Positions 1 to 10,283 of a stretch of DNA of 64,000 nucleotides are shown piece after piece. This stretch comes from Cynocephalus volans. Lineage: Eukaryota; Chordata; Mammalia; Dermoptera; Cynocephalidae. How positions within the stretch are numbered: position 1 is the first letter of the stretch; each line of letters begins with the position of its first letter. Below the pieces are notes generated by a model. It had not been told where the DNA came from, did no database searches, and was given only the letters and a program-made list of their open reading frames with translations. Location of the stretch: assembly GCF_027409185.1 (NCBI RefSeq), contig NC_084463.1, positions 72,835,852-72,899,851 on the forward strand, given 5' to 3'. Both the position numbers and the translations under genes were made by a program.

Positions 1-2365
1 AGCATGGAATGTCTTTCCATCTTTTTGTGTCCTCTTTAATTTCTTTCAACAGTGATTTGTAGTTCTTATAGAGATCTTTCATTTCCTTGGTTAAATTTAT
101 TCCTAGGTATTTTACTTTTTTTGGTGATTATTGTAAATGAGCTAGCTTTCTTTATTTTGTTTTCTGCTAGTTCATTGTTGGCGTATTGAAATGCTACTGA
201 TTTTTGTGTGTTGATTTTGTATCCTGCATCTTTATTGAAATGGTTTATCAATTCTAAGAGTTTTTTTGTGGAGTTGTTAGGCTTTTCTATATTTAGGATC
301 ATGTCAACTGCAAATGGGGACAATTTGATTTTGTCTTTTCCAATCTGGTTGCCATTTATTTCTTTCAGTTGTCTGATTGCTCTGGCTAGTACTTCCAATA
401 CTATGTTAAATAAGAGTGGTAAGAGTGGGCATCCTTCTTGATCTTGTTCTTAATTTCAGGATGATATTGGCAGTGGATTTGTCATATATGGTTTTTATTG
501 TGTTGAGTTACTTTCCTTCAATACATAATTTGCTGAGAGCCTTTATCATGAAGGGATGTTGAATTTTGTCAAATGTTTTTCCTGTGTCTATTGAGATAAT
601 TATATGGTTTTTGTCCTTGATTTTTTTGATGTGGTGTATCACATCTATTGACTTGGGCATGTTGAACCATCTTGGCCTTCCTGGGATGAATCTCTCTTGA
701 TCATGGTGTACAATTTTTTTGATGTGTTGGTGTATTCTATTTACTAATGTTTTATTGAGGATTTTTGTGTCTATGTTCATCAAATATATTAGCCCACAGT
801 TTCTTTTTTTGTGGTATCTTTGTCTGGTTTTGGTGTCAGAGTGATGCTGGCCTCATGGAATGAATTTGGGAGAATGGTTTCTGTTTCAATATTTTGGAAT
901 AGTTAGAAAAGAATTAGTATTAATTCCTCTTTAAAGTTTGGTAGAACAGTAAAGCCATCTGGTGCTGGCCTTTTCTTTGTTGGGAGACTGCTGATTACTG
1001 CCTCAATCTCATTGCTTTTTATGGGTCTGTTTAGGTTTTCTGTTTCTTCTTGGTTTAGTCTTGGTAGTTTGTATGTGTCCAGAAATTTATCCATTTTCTC
1101 CAGGTTTTCAAATTTGTTGGCATATAGTCATTTATAATTAACGATTCTTTGTATTTCTGTGGTATTGGTTGCAATGTCTCCTTTTTCATTCTAATTTTTG
1201 TTACTTGATTCTTCTCTCCTCTTTTCTTAGTTAGCCTAGCTAATGGTTTGTGTATTTTGTTTATCTTCTCCAAAAACTAACTTTTTGTTTCATTGATAAT
1301 TTGTATTAATTTTGGGGTCTCTGTTTCATTTAGTTTTTCTCTGATCTTAATTATTTCCTTCCATGTTCTAATTTTGGGATTGGATTGTTATTATTTTTCT
1401 AGTTCTTTGAGGTTAGCATTAGGTTGTTTATTTGAAATCTTTCTATTCTTTTGATGTAAGCATTTACTGTGATAAACTTTCCTCTTAGTACTGCTTTTGC
1501 AGTATCACACAGGTTTTAGTATGATGTGTTTTTATTTTCATCAGTTTTGAGAAATTTTCTGATTTCCTATTTAATTTCTTCTTGGACCCTTATGTCATTC
1601 AGGAGCATGTTGTTTAATTTCTATGTGGCTGTATAGTTTCCAGAATTTTGCTTGTTATTGATTTCCAGTTTTAATCTGTTGTGGTCTGAAAAGATACCTG
1701 AAGTAATTTCAATTTTTTAAAACTTGTTGAGACTTGACTTGTTACCTAACATGTGGTCTGTCCTGGAGAATGTTCCATGTGCTAATGAGAAGAATATGTA
1801 TTCTATGGTTGTTGGATGAAATGTTCTGTAGATATCTGCCAAATACAATCGGTCTAAAGTGTTGCTTAAATCCTGTGTTTCTCTGTTGATTTGTAGCCTA
1901 GATGATTTGTCCAGTGTTGAGAAAGGGGTGTTCAGGTCCATAACTATTATTATATTTGGGTCTGTCTTTTTCTTTAGGTCTAATAGTGTTTGCTTTTTAT
2001 ATCTGGGTACTCTGATGTTGGGTGCATATACATTTTTTATTGTTATGTCTTCTTGCTGGATACATCACTTATTATCATATAGTGGACTTGTCTGTTTTTA
2101 TGATTTTTGGTTTCAAGTCTATTTTATCTGATATAAGAATGAATAGCTACTCCTGCTCATTTTTGTTTTCCATTTGCATGATATTTCTTTTTCCATCCTT
2201 TCACTCTTAACCTGTGTGCATTTTTACAGGGGAGGTGAGTCTCTTGTAGATAGCATATAGTTGGGTCTAGCTTTTGAATCCAATTAGCCTGTGTCTTTTG
2301 AGTGGGGAATTTAATCTATTTACATTTAGGATTATTATTGAAACGTATTGACTTATTCCTAGCAT
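1..2365 (-). pseudogene. L1 copy A ORF2 relic (endonuclease and N-terminal half of RT)
   Basis: ORF2 encodes the L1 endonuclease and reverse transcriptase. Recognisable pieces in order along the minus strand are the endonuclease C-terminal part (1717-1941, with the TFSRTDHMLGNK stretch), the region before RT (903-1273), the RT motif around 508-783 ([15 protein letters not shown]) and the motif C region at 66-398. In motif C the FADD catalytic box reads FAVD: codon 306-308 encodes Val in place of the first catalytic Asp. Multiple frameshifts and stops separate these pieces, so no protein can be made. Confidence 0.88.
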
Positions 2366-2555
2366 TTAATTGATTTTTGTTTGGCTGCTTTAAATATCTT
2401 TTGTTCCTTTCTTTCCCTTTTATTGTTTGTCTTCCATGTTTTTTGATTTTTTTAGGTGGTTAGGGAAATTTTTTTTCTCTTTCTTGTTTGCATTTTTGTT
2501 CTACTAGTGGGTTTTGTTCTTTCCTGTGTATTCATGGTAGTGATTATTGTTTTTT

Positions 2556-3548
2556 GGATTCCATGTGCAAGACTCCCTTGAGAATTTCTTGTAGGGCTGG
2601 TCATGTGGCGGTGAACTCTGACTTTTTTTTTTTTTTTTGTCGTTTTTTCGTGACCGGCACTCAGCCAGTGAGTACACCGGTCAGTCCTATATAGGATCCG
2701 AACCCGCGGCGGGAGCGTCGCCGCGCTGCCAGCGCAGCACTCTACCAAGTGCGCCACGGGCTTGGCCCTGACTTTTTGTTTGTCTGGGAAATATACTGTT
2801 TCTCCCTTATTTCTAATGGATAGCTCTCTGGGTATACTATCTCATTTGGCAATTTTTTTCCTTTAGTATTTTGAATATATCACTCATTCTCTTCTAGCCT
2901 TAAGGTTTCTGTTGAGAAGTCTGTGGTTAGTATAACAGGGACTCCCTTACAGGTGACTTGATGCTTCTCTCTTGCTTGTTTTTAAATTTTTCTGTCTTTT
3001 CAGCTTTTCAAATTTGACTGTAATGTGTCTTGTAGAGGACTTTTGTGGATAGAATCTGTTTGAGGATCTTAAATTCTCCTGGATCTGAAGGTCTTTTTCT
3101 CTCACTATACCTGGGAAGTTTTCTGTTGTTATTTCATCGGATATATTTTCAATGCTTTTTTCCTTCTCCTTCCCTTCTGGAATACTCATGATTTGAATAT
3201 TCATGCACTTCAGATTGTCTGCTAGCTCTCTTAGATTTTCTTCACTTTTTAAAAAACCTTTTTTCTTTTTTCTGTCTGCGTGCATTATTTCAAAAAGACC
3301 ATCTTCAGTATCAGAAATTCTGTCTTCTGCTTGCTCTATCCTTTTATTAAGCTCTTGGTTGGATTTGTTATTTCACTGAATGACTCCTTCAGCTCCAAGG
3401 ACTCTGCTGCATTCTTTTTTAAGGCTCTTTGTACATTTCCTTGTTCAGATCCTAGATACTTTTTCTCATTTTGTTGTGTCATCTCACTGAGTCTTCTTGT
3501 ATCCTAGTGAGTTTCCTTGAGACTGTTGCTCAGAATTCCTTTTCAGTC
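2556..3548 (-). pseudogene. L1 copy A ORF1 relic
   Basis: ORF1 encodes the trimeric RNA-binding chaperone of L1. The stretch at 2947-3285 on the minus strand keeps the linker and start of the RRM region (MSIPEGKEKEKSIENI, then ENFPGI and LQIQE), matching copy B ORF1 at about residues 110-200. The C-terminal part is split by the SINE at 2628-2767, and the N-terminal coiled-coil part (about 3290-3548) is frameshifted. No intact protein remains. Confidence 0.82.
2628..2767 (-). mobile_element. tRNA-derived SINE (t-SINE/CYN-like), minus strand
   Basis: On the minus strand this is a tRNA-like head, a short unique tail and an A-rich end. The head has an A box (TGGCGCACTTGG) and a B box (GGTTCGGATCC), the internal promoters of RNA polymerase III. 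The anticodon arm is intact: stem CTGCG/CGCGG with a 7-nt loop CTGGCAG, giving anticodon GGC. The element is flanked by a 10-bp duplication ctgacttttt at 2618-2627 and 2768-2777, and it interrupts L1 copy A, so it is younger. The body is CpG-rich, which also suggests recent insertion. This type is known from colugos. The family name is from memory and not verified. Confidence 0.85.
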
Positions 3549-4980
3549 ATTTCAAGGGTTTCCTGCTCTATAGGTTCTGGTACTTGAGAATTGTTATATT
3601 CCTTTGGCAGTGTCATATTTTCTTGGTTGATATTTTATTTTTATTTTTTGTATTTCTAGTGTCTCTACATTGTTGTCTAGTCATCTGATAGAGCAGTTGC
3701 CTTTTCTATTACTCTGGAGTGGGCTTTGAGGAGAGGGAGTTCCTCTTGTAAATGTGTTTTGTAATGACCATTGAGTGGGATGTTTTAATATTGTTCTAGG
3801 TAGATGCAGTAGTGTACTTTGGCCAAATTCAGTGTGGGAATTACCTGTGAGTCTCTCCGTGGCCTAGTCCCTGGGGTACTTAGTGATTCCTTATTGAGGT
3901 TGGTGACACTATGTTGGTCCTTCAAGGACATGGGAAAGCTCTTGAGTTTTTAGGGGAAGCACCTTGGTGCTCTGTCACTCTTTGGGTGTGGTGGATGACA
4001 CTGGGCTGGCCTTTTGGCACCCCAGCTAGCTCCCAATGACCCTGAGGGGTGCACTGGTATATACTGGTACTCCTCAGTTTTAGTAAGTGACTCTGGGCAT
4101 GTTTTCTCTTTCTTCTTTTCTAAAGGCAGAGGCTCCTCCTGGGGCTTTGCTTCTCCCAGTTGGAGGATGGGTTGGTGGAGATGGGGAATTTTCTTTCTTA
4201 CTCCATTTGGTTATCCTTGGTTTCTACACTCTCAGAGGGTTCCATGTGTGTCTCTCCCCAGATCAAGGTCATATGGGCTCACATGTACCTCCCACCCCAA
4301 AGTGTGTTACCCAAAGTGTGTTATTTGGCAGCATAGTTCTTCCTGCAGGTTGAGCCACTGGGTTGTGGGTCTGCACTTGCTCACTTCTTTCCCTGGGCTC
4401 CACTGGTGACTCTCCTACTGTCTACGCTGATGAGTGAACAGTGAGTTGCCTATAAGGTGGCAGTGGCTGCTGGTGTGGCAGCAAGTCACCCTTACAGCAG
4501 CATTTGCTGTGGTGGTAGCTGTCACGGACTGCTTGCTCAGCACTGGCGTCTGTGGCAGTGTCAGGTAATGCTGCTGCTGGTGAGGTGGCTGGCATGCTGG
4601 TGCCATCAGGTAGGGGCTGGCTGGCAGGGTGGGGCTGCTTCCTGGGGCCTGGCAAGGTGCTGGGTGCATTTGTGCAGTCAGTCAAGGGGCTGTTTGGCAG
4701 AGTGGGGCTGCTTCTCAGGGCCCAGTGAGGTGGCCGAGTGCGGTACTCTATCAGTAGGCTAAGATTTTTAGACAGAAAAAGGAAAGTGATGGGTTTGATA
4801 CATTCTGAGGGCTGGGAAGTACAATATCAAGGCTCTGTCAGGTTTGATGTCTGGTGAGGATTCGTCTCTGAAAGTAATTTAAATTTTTTTTTTTTCCTAT
4901 TTCACTGGCCAGTACTCAGTTGTTTGTGCCCAATCCCTACCTTGAAGCTTCAAGGAGGCTGAAAAATACAGGCTAGTACT
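3549..4980 (-). repeat. L1 copy A 5'UTR, GC-rich promoter region
   Basis: Upstream of the ORF1 relic lies about 1.4 kb without coding capacity. The part at 4440-4760 is GC-rich and partly repetitive (repeated ctgctggtg, ggtggctggc and ggctgcttc words), like the monomer-like 5'UTRs of other L1 copies here. L1 5'UTRs carry an internal RNA polymerase II promoter; that role is from family knowledge. The right edge near 4980 is a guess. Confidence 0.6.
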
Positions 4981-5009
4981 GTGCCCAAGGAGAGGAGAAA
5001 TGTGGATAT

Positions 5010-5193
5010 TTTTTATTTTATTTTATTTTATTTTTTAACTTTGTTTTGTCGATATACATTGTGGCTGATTATTGCTCCCAATCACCAAAACCTCCTACCC
5101 TCCTCCCTCCCCCCCCCCAACAATGTCCTTTCTGTTTGCTTGTCGTATCAACTTCAAGTAATTGTGGTTGTTATATCTTCTCCCCCCCCCTCG

Positions 5194-5227
<34 letters not shown>

Positions 5228-5250
5228 TGTGTGAATTTATATATTAATTT
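5010..5250 (-). repeat. L1 copy B 3'UTR and A-rich tail
   Basis: From the ORF2 stop to the tail, the minus strand holds a short (AC)n run (5214-5233), an A-run (5197-5214), a G-rich tract (complement of 5095-5118, a possible G-quadruplex) and then a terminal run of AAAAT units. L1 3'UTRs commonly carry a G-rich polypurine tract; its conservation here fits the family. Confidence 0.85.
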
Positions 5251-8200
5251 TTAGGTCCCACCAATAAGTGAGAACATGTGGTATTTCTCTTTCTGTGCCT
5301 GACTTGTTTCACTTAATATAATTCTCTCAAGGTCCATCCATGTTGTTGCAAATGGCAGTATTTCATTCGTTTTTATAGCTGAGTAGTATTCCATTGTGTA
5401 GATGTACCACATTTTCCGTATCCACTCATCTGATGATGGGCATTTGGGCTGGTTCCAACTCCTGGCTATTGTAAAGAGTGCTGCGATGAACATTGGGGAA
5501 CAGGTATACCTTCGACTTGATGATTTCCATTCCTCTGGGTATATTCCCAACAGTGGGATAGCTGGATCGTATGGTAGATCTATCTGCAATTGTTTGAGGA
5601 ACCTCCATACCATTTTCCATAGAGGCTGCACCATTTTGCAGTCCCACCAACAATGTATGAGAGTTCCTTTTTCTCCACAACCTCGCCAGCATTTATCGTT
5701 CAGGGTCTTTTGGATTTTAGCCATCCTAACTGGGGTTAGATGGTATCTCAGTGTGGTTTTGATTTGCATTTCCCGGATGCTGAGTGATGTTGAGCATTTT
5801 TGCATATGTCTGTTGGCCATTTGTATATCTTCCTTAGAGAAATGCCTACTTATCTCTTTTGCCCATTTTTTAATTGGGTTGCTTGTTTTCTTCTTGTAAA
5901 GTTGTTTGAGTTCCTTATATATTCTGGATATTAATCCTTTGTCAGATGTATATTTTGCAAATATTTTCTCCCACTCTGTTGTTTGTCTTTTAACTCTGTT
6001 AATTGTTTCTTTTGCTGTGCAGAAGCTTTTTAGTTTGATATAATCCCATTTGTTTATTTTTCCTTTGGTTGCCCGTGCTTTTGAGGTCGTATTCATGAAG
6101 TCTGTGCCCAGTCCTATTTCCTGAAGTGTTTCTCCTATGTTTTCTTTAAGAAGTTTTATTGTTTCAGGGTGTATATTTAAATCCTTAATCCATTTTGAGT
6201 TGATTTTAGTATACGGTGAGAGGTATGGATCTAGTTTCATTCTCCTGCATATGGATATCCAGTTATCCCAGCACCATTTGCTGAAGAGGCAGTCCCTTCG
6301 CCAGTGAATAGGCTTGGTGCCTTTGTCAAAGATCAGCTGGCAGTAAGTGTGTGGGTTGATTTCTGGATTCTCTATTCTATTCCATTGGTCAGTGTGTCTG
6401 TTTTTATGCCAGTACCATACTGTTTTGGTTATTATAGCTTTGTAGTATAGCTTAAAGTCAGGTAGTGTTATGCCTCCAGCTTTATTTGTTTTGCTCAGCA
6501 TTGCTTTGGCTATGCGTGGTCTTTTATTGTTCCATATAAATGTCTGGATAGTTTTTTCCATTTCTGAGAAAAATGTCTTTGGAATTTTGATGGGGATTGC
6601 ATTGAATTTGTATATCACTTTGGGTAGTATGGACATTTTCACTATGTTGATTCTTCCAATCCAAGAGCATGGGATATCTTTCCATCTTCTTGTATCCTCT
6701 CTAATTTCTCTCAGCAGTGGTTTGTAGTTCTCATTATAGAGATTTTTCACCTCCTTGGTTAACTCAATTCCTAAGTATTTTATTTTTTTGGTGGCTATTG
6801 TAAATGGGCAGGCTTTCTTGATTTCTCTTTCTGCATGTTCACTATTGGAGAAAAGAAATGCTACTGATTTTTGTGTGTTGATTTTGTATCCTGCTACTGT
6901 GCTGAAATCATTTATCAATTCCAAGAGTTTTTTTGTAGAGGTTTTAGGCTGTTCGATATATAGGATCATGTCATTTGCAAACAGGGACAGTTTGACTTCA
7001 TCTTTTCCAATATGGATGCCCTTTATTTCCTTCTCTTCTCTGATTGCTCTGGCTAGTACTTCCAACACTATGTTGAATAGGAGTGGTGAGAGTGGGCATC
7101 CTTGTCTAGTTCCTGTTCTTAAAGGAAAAGCTTTCAGCTTTTCCCCATTCAGGATGATATTGGCTGTGGGTTTGGCATATATGGCTTTAATTATGTTGAG
7201 ATACTTTCCCTCTATACCTAACTTATAGAGGGTCTTTGTCATGAATGAGTGCTGAACTTTATCAAATGCTTTTTCAGCATCTATAGAGATGATCATATGG
7301 TCCTTGTGTTTGAGTTTATTAATATGGTGTATCACATTTATTGATTTGCGTATGTTGAACCAACCTTGCATCCCTGGGATGAATCCCACTTGATCGTGAT
7401 GAATAATTTTACGTATGTGTTGCTGTATTCTGTTTGCTAGTATTTTAGTGAGGATTTTTGCATCTATATTCATCAAGGATATCGGCCTGTAGTTTTCTTT
7501 TTTGGTTATATCTTTACCTGGTTTTGGTATCAGGATGATGTTTGCTTCATAGAATGAGTTTGGGAGATTTGCGTCCGTTTCAATCTTTTGGAATAGTTTG
7601 TAAAGAATGGGTGTCAATTCCTCTTTGAATGTTTGGTAAAATTCTGCTGTGAATCCAACTGGTCCTGGGCTTTTCTTTGTTGGGAGCCTTCTGATAACAG
7701 CTTCAATCTCCTTTATTGTTATTGGTCTGTTCAAATTTTCTACGTCTTCACGGTTCAGTTTTGGGAGCTTGTGTTTGTCCAGAAATTTATCCATTTCCTC
7801 CAGATTTTCAAATTTGTTGGCGTATAGTTGTTTATAGTAGTCTCGAATGATTCCTTGTATTTCAGATGAATCAGTTGTAATATCGCCTTTTTCATTTCTA
7901 ATTTTGGTTATTTGAGTCTTCTCTCTTCTTTTTTTTGTTAGCCATGCTAATGGTTTGTCAATTTTATTTATCTTTTCAAAAAACCAACTTTTTGATTCAT
8001 TGATCTTTTGAATTGTTTTTTGGTTTTCAATTTCATTCAGTTCTGCTCTGATCTTAATGATTTCTTTCCGTCTACTAACTTTAGGTTTGGATTGTTCTTG
8101 TTTTTCTAGTTCTTTAAGGTGAAGTGTTAGGTTGTTCACTTGCCATCTTTCCATTCTTCTGAAGTGAGCATTTAATGCAATAAATTTCCCCCTTAATACT

Positions 8201-9078
8201 GCTTTTGCAGTATCCTACAGGTTTTGGTATGATGTATCATTGTTTTCATTAGTTTCAATAAATTTTTTGATTTCCTGCTTGATTTCTTCTTGGACCCATA
8301 TGTCATTAAGTAGAATGCTGTTTAATTTCCATGTGTTTGTATAGTTCCCAGAGTTTCGTTTCTTATTAATTTCTAGTTTTAATCCATTGTGGTCTGAGAA
8401 AATACATGGGATAATTCCAATTTTTTTGAATTTATTGAGACTTGATTTGTGACCTAATATGTGATCTATCCTGGAGAATGATCCATGTGCTGATGAGAAG
8501 AATGAATATTCTGAGGTTGTTGGGTGGAATGTTCTGTAGATATCTGCCAATTCCAATTGGTCTAGAGTCTTGTTTAGATCTTGTGTTTCTCTACTGATTC
8601 TTTGCCTAGATGATCTGTCTAATATTGACAGTGGGGTATTCAGGTCCTCTGCTATTATGGTATTAGTGTCTATTTCCTTCTTTAGGTCTAATAGAGTTTG
8701 TTTTATAAATCTGGCTGCTCCAACATTGGGTGCGTACATATTTATGATTGTTATGTCTTCTTGATGGATCAGTCCTTTTATCATGAAGTAGTGTCCCTCA
8801 TTGTCTCTTTTTATGGTTTTTAGTTTAAAGTCTATTTTGTCAGATATAAGCATAGCTACTACAGCTCGTTTTTCTTTTCTGTTTGCATGGTAAATCTTTT
8901 TCCATCCTTTCACTCTTAGTCTATGTGAGTCTTTATGGGTGAGGTGGGTTTCTTGTAGGCAGCATATAGTTGGGTCCTCCTTTTTGATCCAGTCAGCCAA
9001 TCTGTGTCTTTTAATTGGGGAATTTAAGCCTTTTACATTAATAGTTGTTATTGAAACGTGTTGATTTATTCCTAGCAT
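5251..9078 (-). pseudogene. L1 copy B ORF2 (endonuclease-RT), one in-frame stop
   Basis: ORF2p nicks target DNA and copies L1 RNA by target-primed reverse transcription. The reading frame spans 1275 codons, the same length as human ORF2p, and is open except for a TAG at 8215-8217 (codon 288), where the context suggests a former TGG. The two open parts, 287 codons and 967 codons from the next ATG, are in the same frame. The endonuclease keeps N14, E43, D145, N147, D205 and H230. RT motifs include [19 protein letters not shown] and motif C. Motif C reads FAND: the codon at 6973-6975 is Asn at residue 702, the position of the first catalytic Asp in FADD. The C-terminal zinc-knuckle-like CWRGCG...HCWWDC is present. 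The element is therefore very likely inactive for two reasons. Confidence 0.95.
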
Positions 9079-9265
9079 TTTATTGGTTGTTTGGTTGTCT
9101 TAGGTGTCTTTTGTTCCTTGCTTTCTGATTTACTGTTTGGTTTCTGTGTTTGTTGGTTCCTTAGGTTGTAGATAGCGTTTTTGTTTGCATGTTTTCTCTT
9201 CATGAATGCCATTTTTATTATACTAGTGGGTATTGATTTTTCTTGTGTTTTTATGGCAGTGGTAA

Positions 9266-10135
9266 TTATTTTTCAGGAACCAAACCCAGTACTCCCTTGA
9301 GGATTTCTTGTAAGGGTGGTCGTGTGGTCGTGAACTCCCGCAGTTTTTGTTTGTCTGAGAAATATACTATTTGCCCTTCATTTTGGAAGGATAGCCTTGC
9401 AGGGTAGAGTATTCTTGGCTGGCAATCTTTGTCTTTTAGTATTTTGAATATATCATCCCATTCCTTTCTAGCTTTTAGGGTTTGTGATGAAAAGTCTGAT
9501 GTTAGCCTGATTGGAGCTCCCTTATAGGTGATTTGACGCTTCTCTCTTGCAGCTTTTAAGATTCTCTCTTTGTCTCTGAGTTTTGTCAATTTGACTATAA
9601 CATGTCTTGGAGAAGGCCTTTTTGGGTTGAATACGTTTGGAGATCGTTGAGCTTCCTGGATCTGAAGATCTGTGATTTTTCCTATACCTGGGAAGTTTTC
9701 TGCCACTATTTTGTTGAATATGTTTTCAATGGAATCTCCATTTTCCTCCCCTTCTGGAATACCCATGACTCGGATATTAGAGCGCTTAAGGTTGTCTGAT
9801 ATCTCTCTCAGATTTTCTTCAATGTCTTTGATTCTTTTTTCTTTCTTTTTGTCTGCTTGTGTTATTTCAAACAGCCCATCTTCAAGTTCAGAGGTTCTCT
9901 CTTCAACTTCGACAAGCCTGCTGGTTAAACTCTCCATTGTGTTTTTTATTTCGCTGAATAACTTCTTCAGTTCAGCAAGTTCTGCTACATTTTTTTTCAG
10001 GACATTGATTTCCTTGTACATTTCCTCTTTCAGGTCCTGTATACTTTTCCTCATTTCATCATGATGTCTAGCTGAGTTTTCTTGTATCTCATTCAATTTC
10101 CTTAGAATTATTACTCGAAATTCCTTGTCAGTCAT
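9266..10135 (-). CDS. L1 copy B ORF1 protein, 289-codon open frame
   Basis: ORF1p is an RNA-binding, nucleic-acid-chaperone protein that coats L1 RNA. This frame is open for 289 codons. Residues 1-110 are predicted coiled coil (regular L/I/V heptads, KNVAELAELKK, EVEERTSELED), followed by the RRM (IRVMGIPEGEENGDSIENI, ENFPGI, SPRHVIVKLTK) and the C-terminal domain (APIRLTSDFSSQTLKARKEW, PARLSF). Compared with copy C, which has about 49 more N-terminal residues and would total about 338 as in human L1, this frame lacks the N-terminus because of a 1-bp deletion at about 10170-10180. It is a retrotransposon frame, not a host gene. Whether it is expressed cannot be judged. Confidence 0.88.
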   Translation of the reverse strand: MTDKEFRVIILRKLNEIQENSARHHDEMRKSIQDLKEEMYKEINVLKKNVAELAELKKLFSEIKNTMESLTSRLVEVEERTSELEDGLFEITQADKKKEKRIKDIEENLREISDNLKRSNIRVMGIPEGEENGDSIENIFNKIVAENFPGIGKITDLQIQEAQRSPNVFNPKRPSPRHVIVKLTKLRDKERILKAAREKRQITYKGAPIRLTSDFSSQTLKARKEWDDIFKILKDKDCQPRILYPARLSFQNEGQIVYFSDKQKLREFTTTRPPLQEILKGVLGLVPEK

Positions 10136-10245
10136 TTCAAGGGCTTCTTGTTCTATAGGATCGAGAGTTTGAAATTATTAACTTTTGGTGGTGTACTTTC
10201 TTGATTTTTTATATTTCTGGTATCTTTTTTTTGATGTTTATTCAT
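10136..10245 (-). pseudogene. Frameshifted N-terminal extension of L1 copy B ORF1
   Basis: An ATG at 10243-10245 opens a short frame that matches the N-terminal extension of copy C ORF1 (KDTRN, KNQESTPPK). Comparison with copy C shows one base missing in the stretch around 10170-10180, after which the frame hits a TAG. The main ORF1 frame can then only begin at the internal ATG at 10133-10135. Confidence 0.75.
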
Positions 10246-10283
10246 TGTGGCAGGGGACTTCACAGTCCACCGGTTTGAGACTA

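Larger units (their letters stand above)
1..4980 (-). mobile_element. LINE-1 copy A, minus strand, truncated by window edge
   Basis: This is the 5' two-thirds of an L1 retrotransposon read on the minus strand. Position 1 lies inside the reverse transcriptase part of ORF2, at the point matching about 6664 of L1 copy B. ORF2 would run from its start near 2365 to the window edge, ORF1 from about 3548 to 2556, and the 5'UTR from about 3550 to 4980. The coding parts align colinearly with copy B but are broken by many stops and frameshifts, so only fragments of 60 to 110 codons stay open. A SINE splits the ORF1 end at 2628-2767. The right boundary is uncertain because the A-rich 3' tail of copy B follows directly. 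The element is clearly older than copy B. Confidence 0.9.

Noticed and set aside
5251..8154. 967-codon open frame as a host gene
   Set aside because: It is the RT and C-terminal part of L1 ORF2; all motifs belong to L1.
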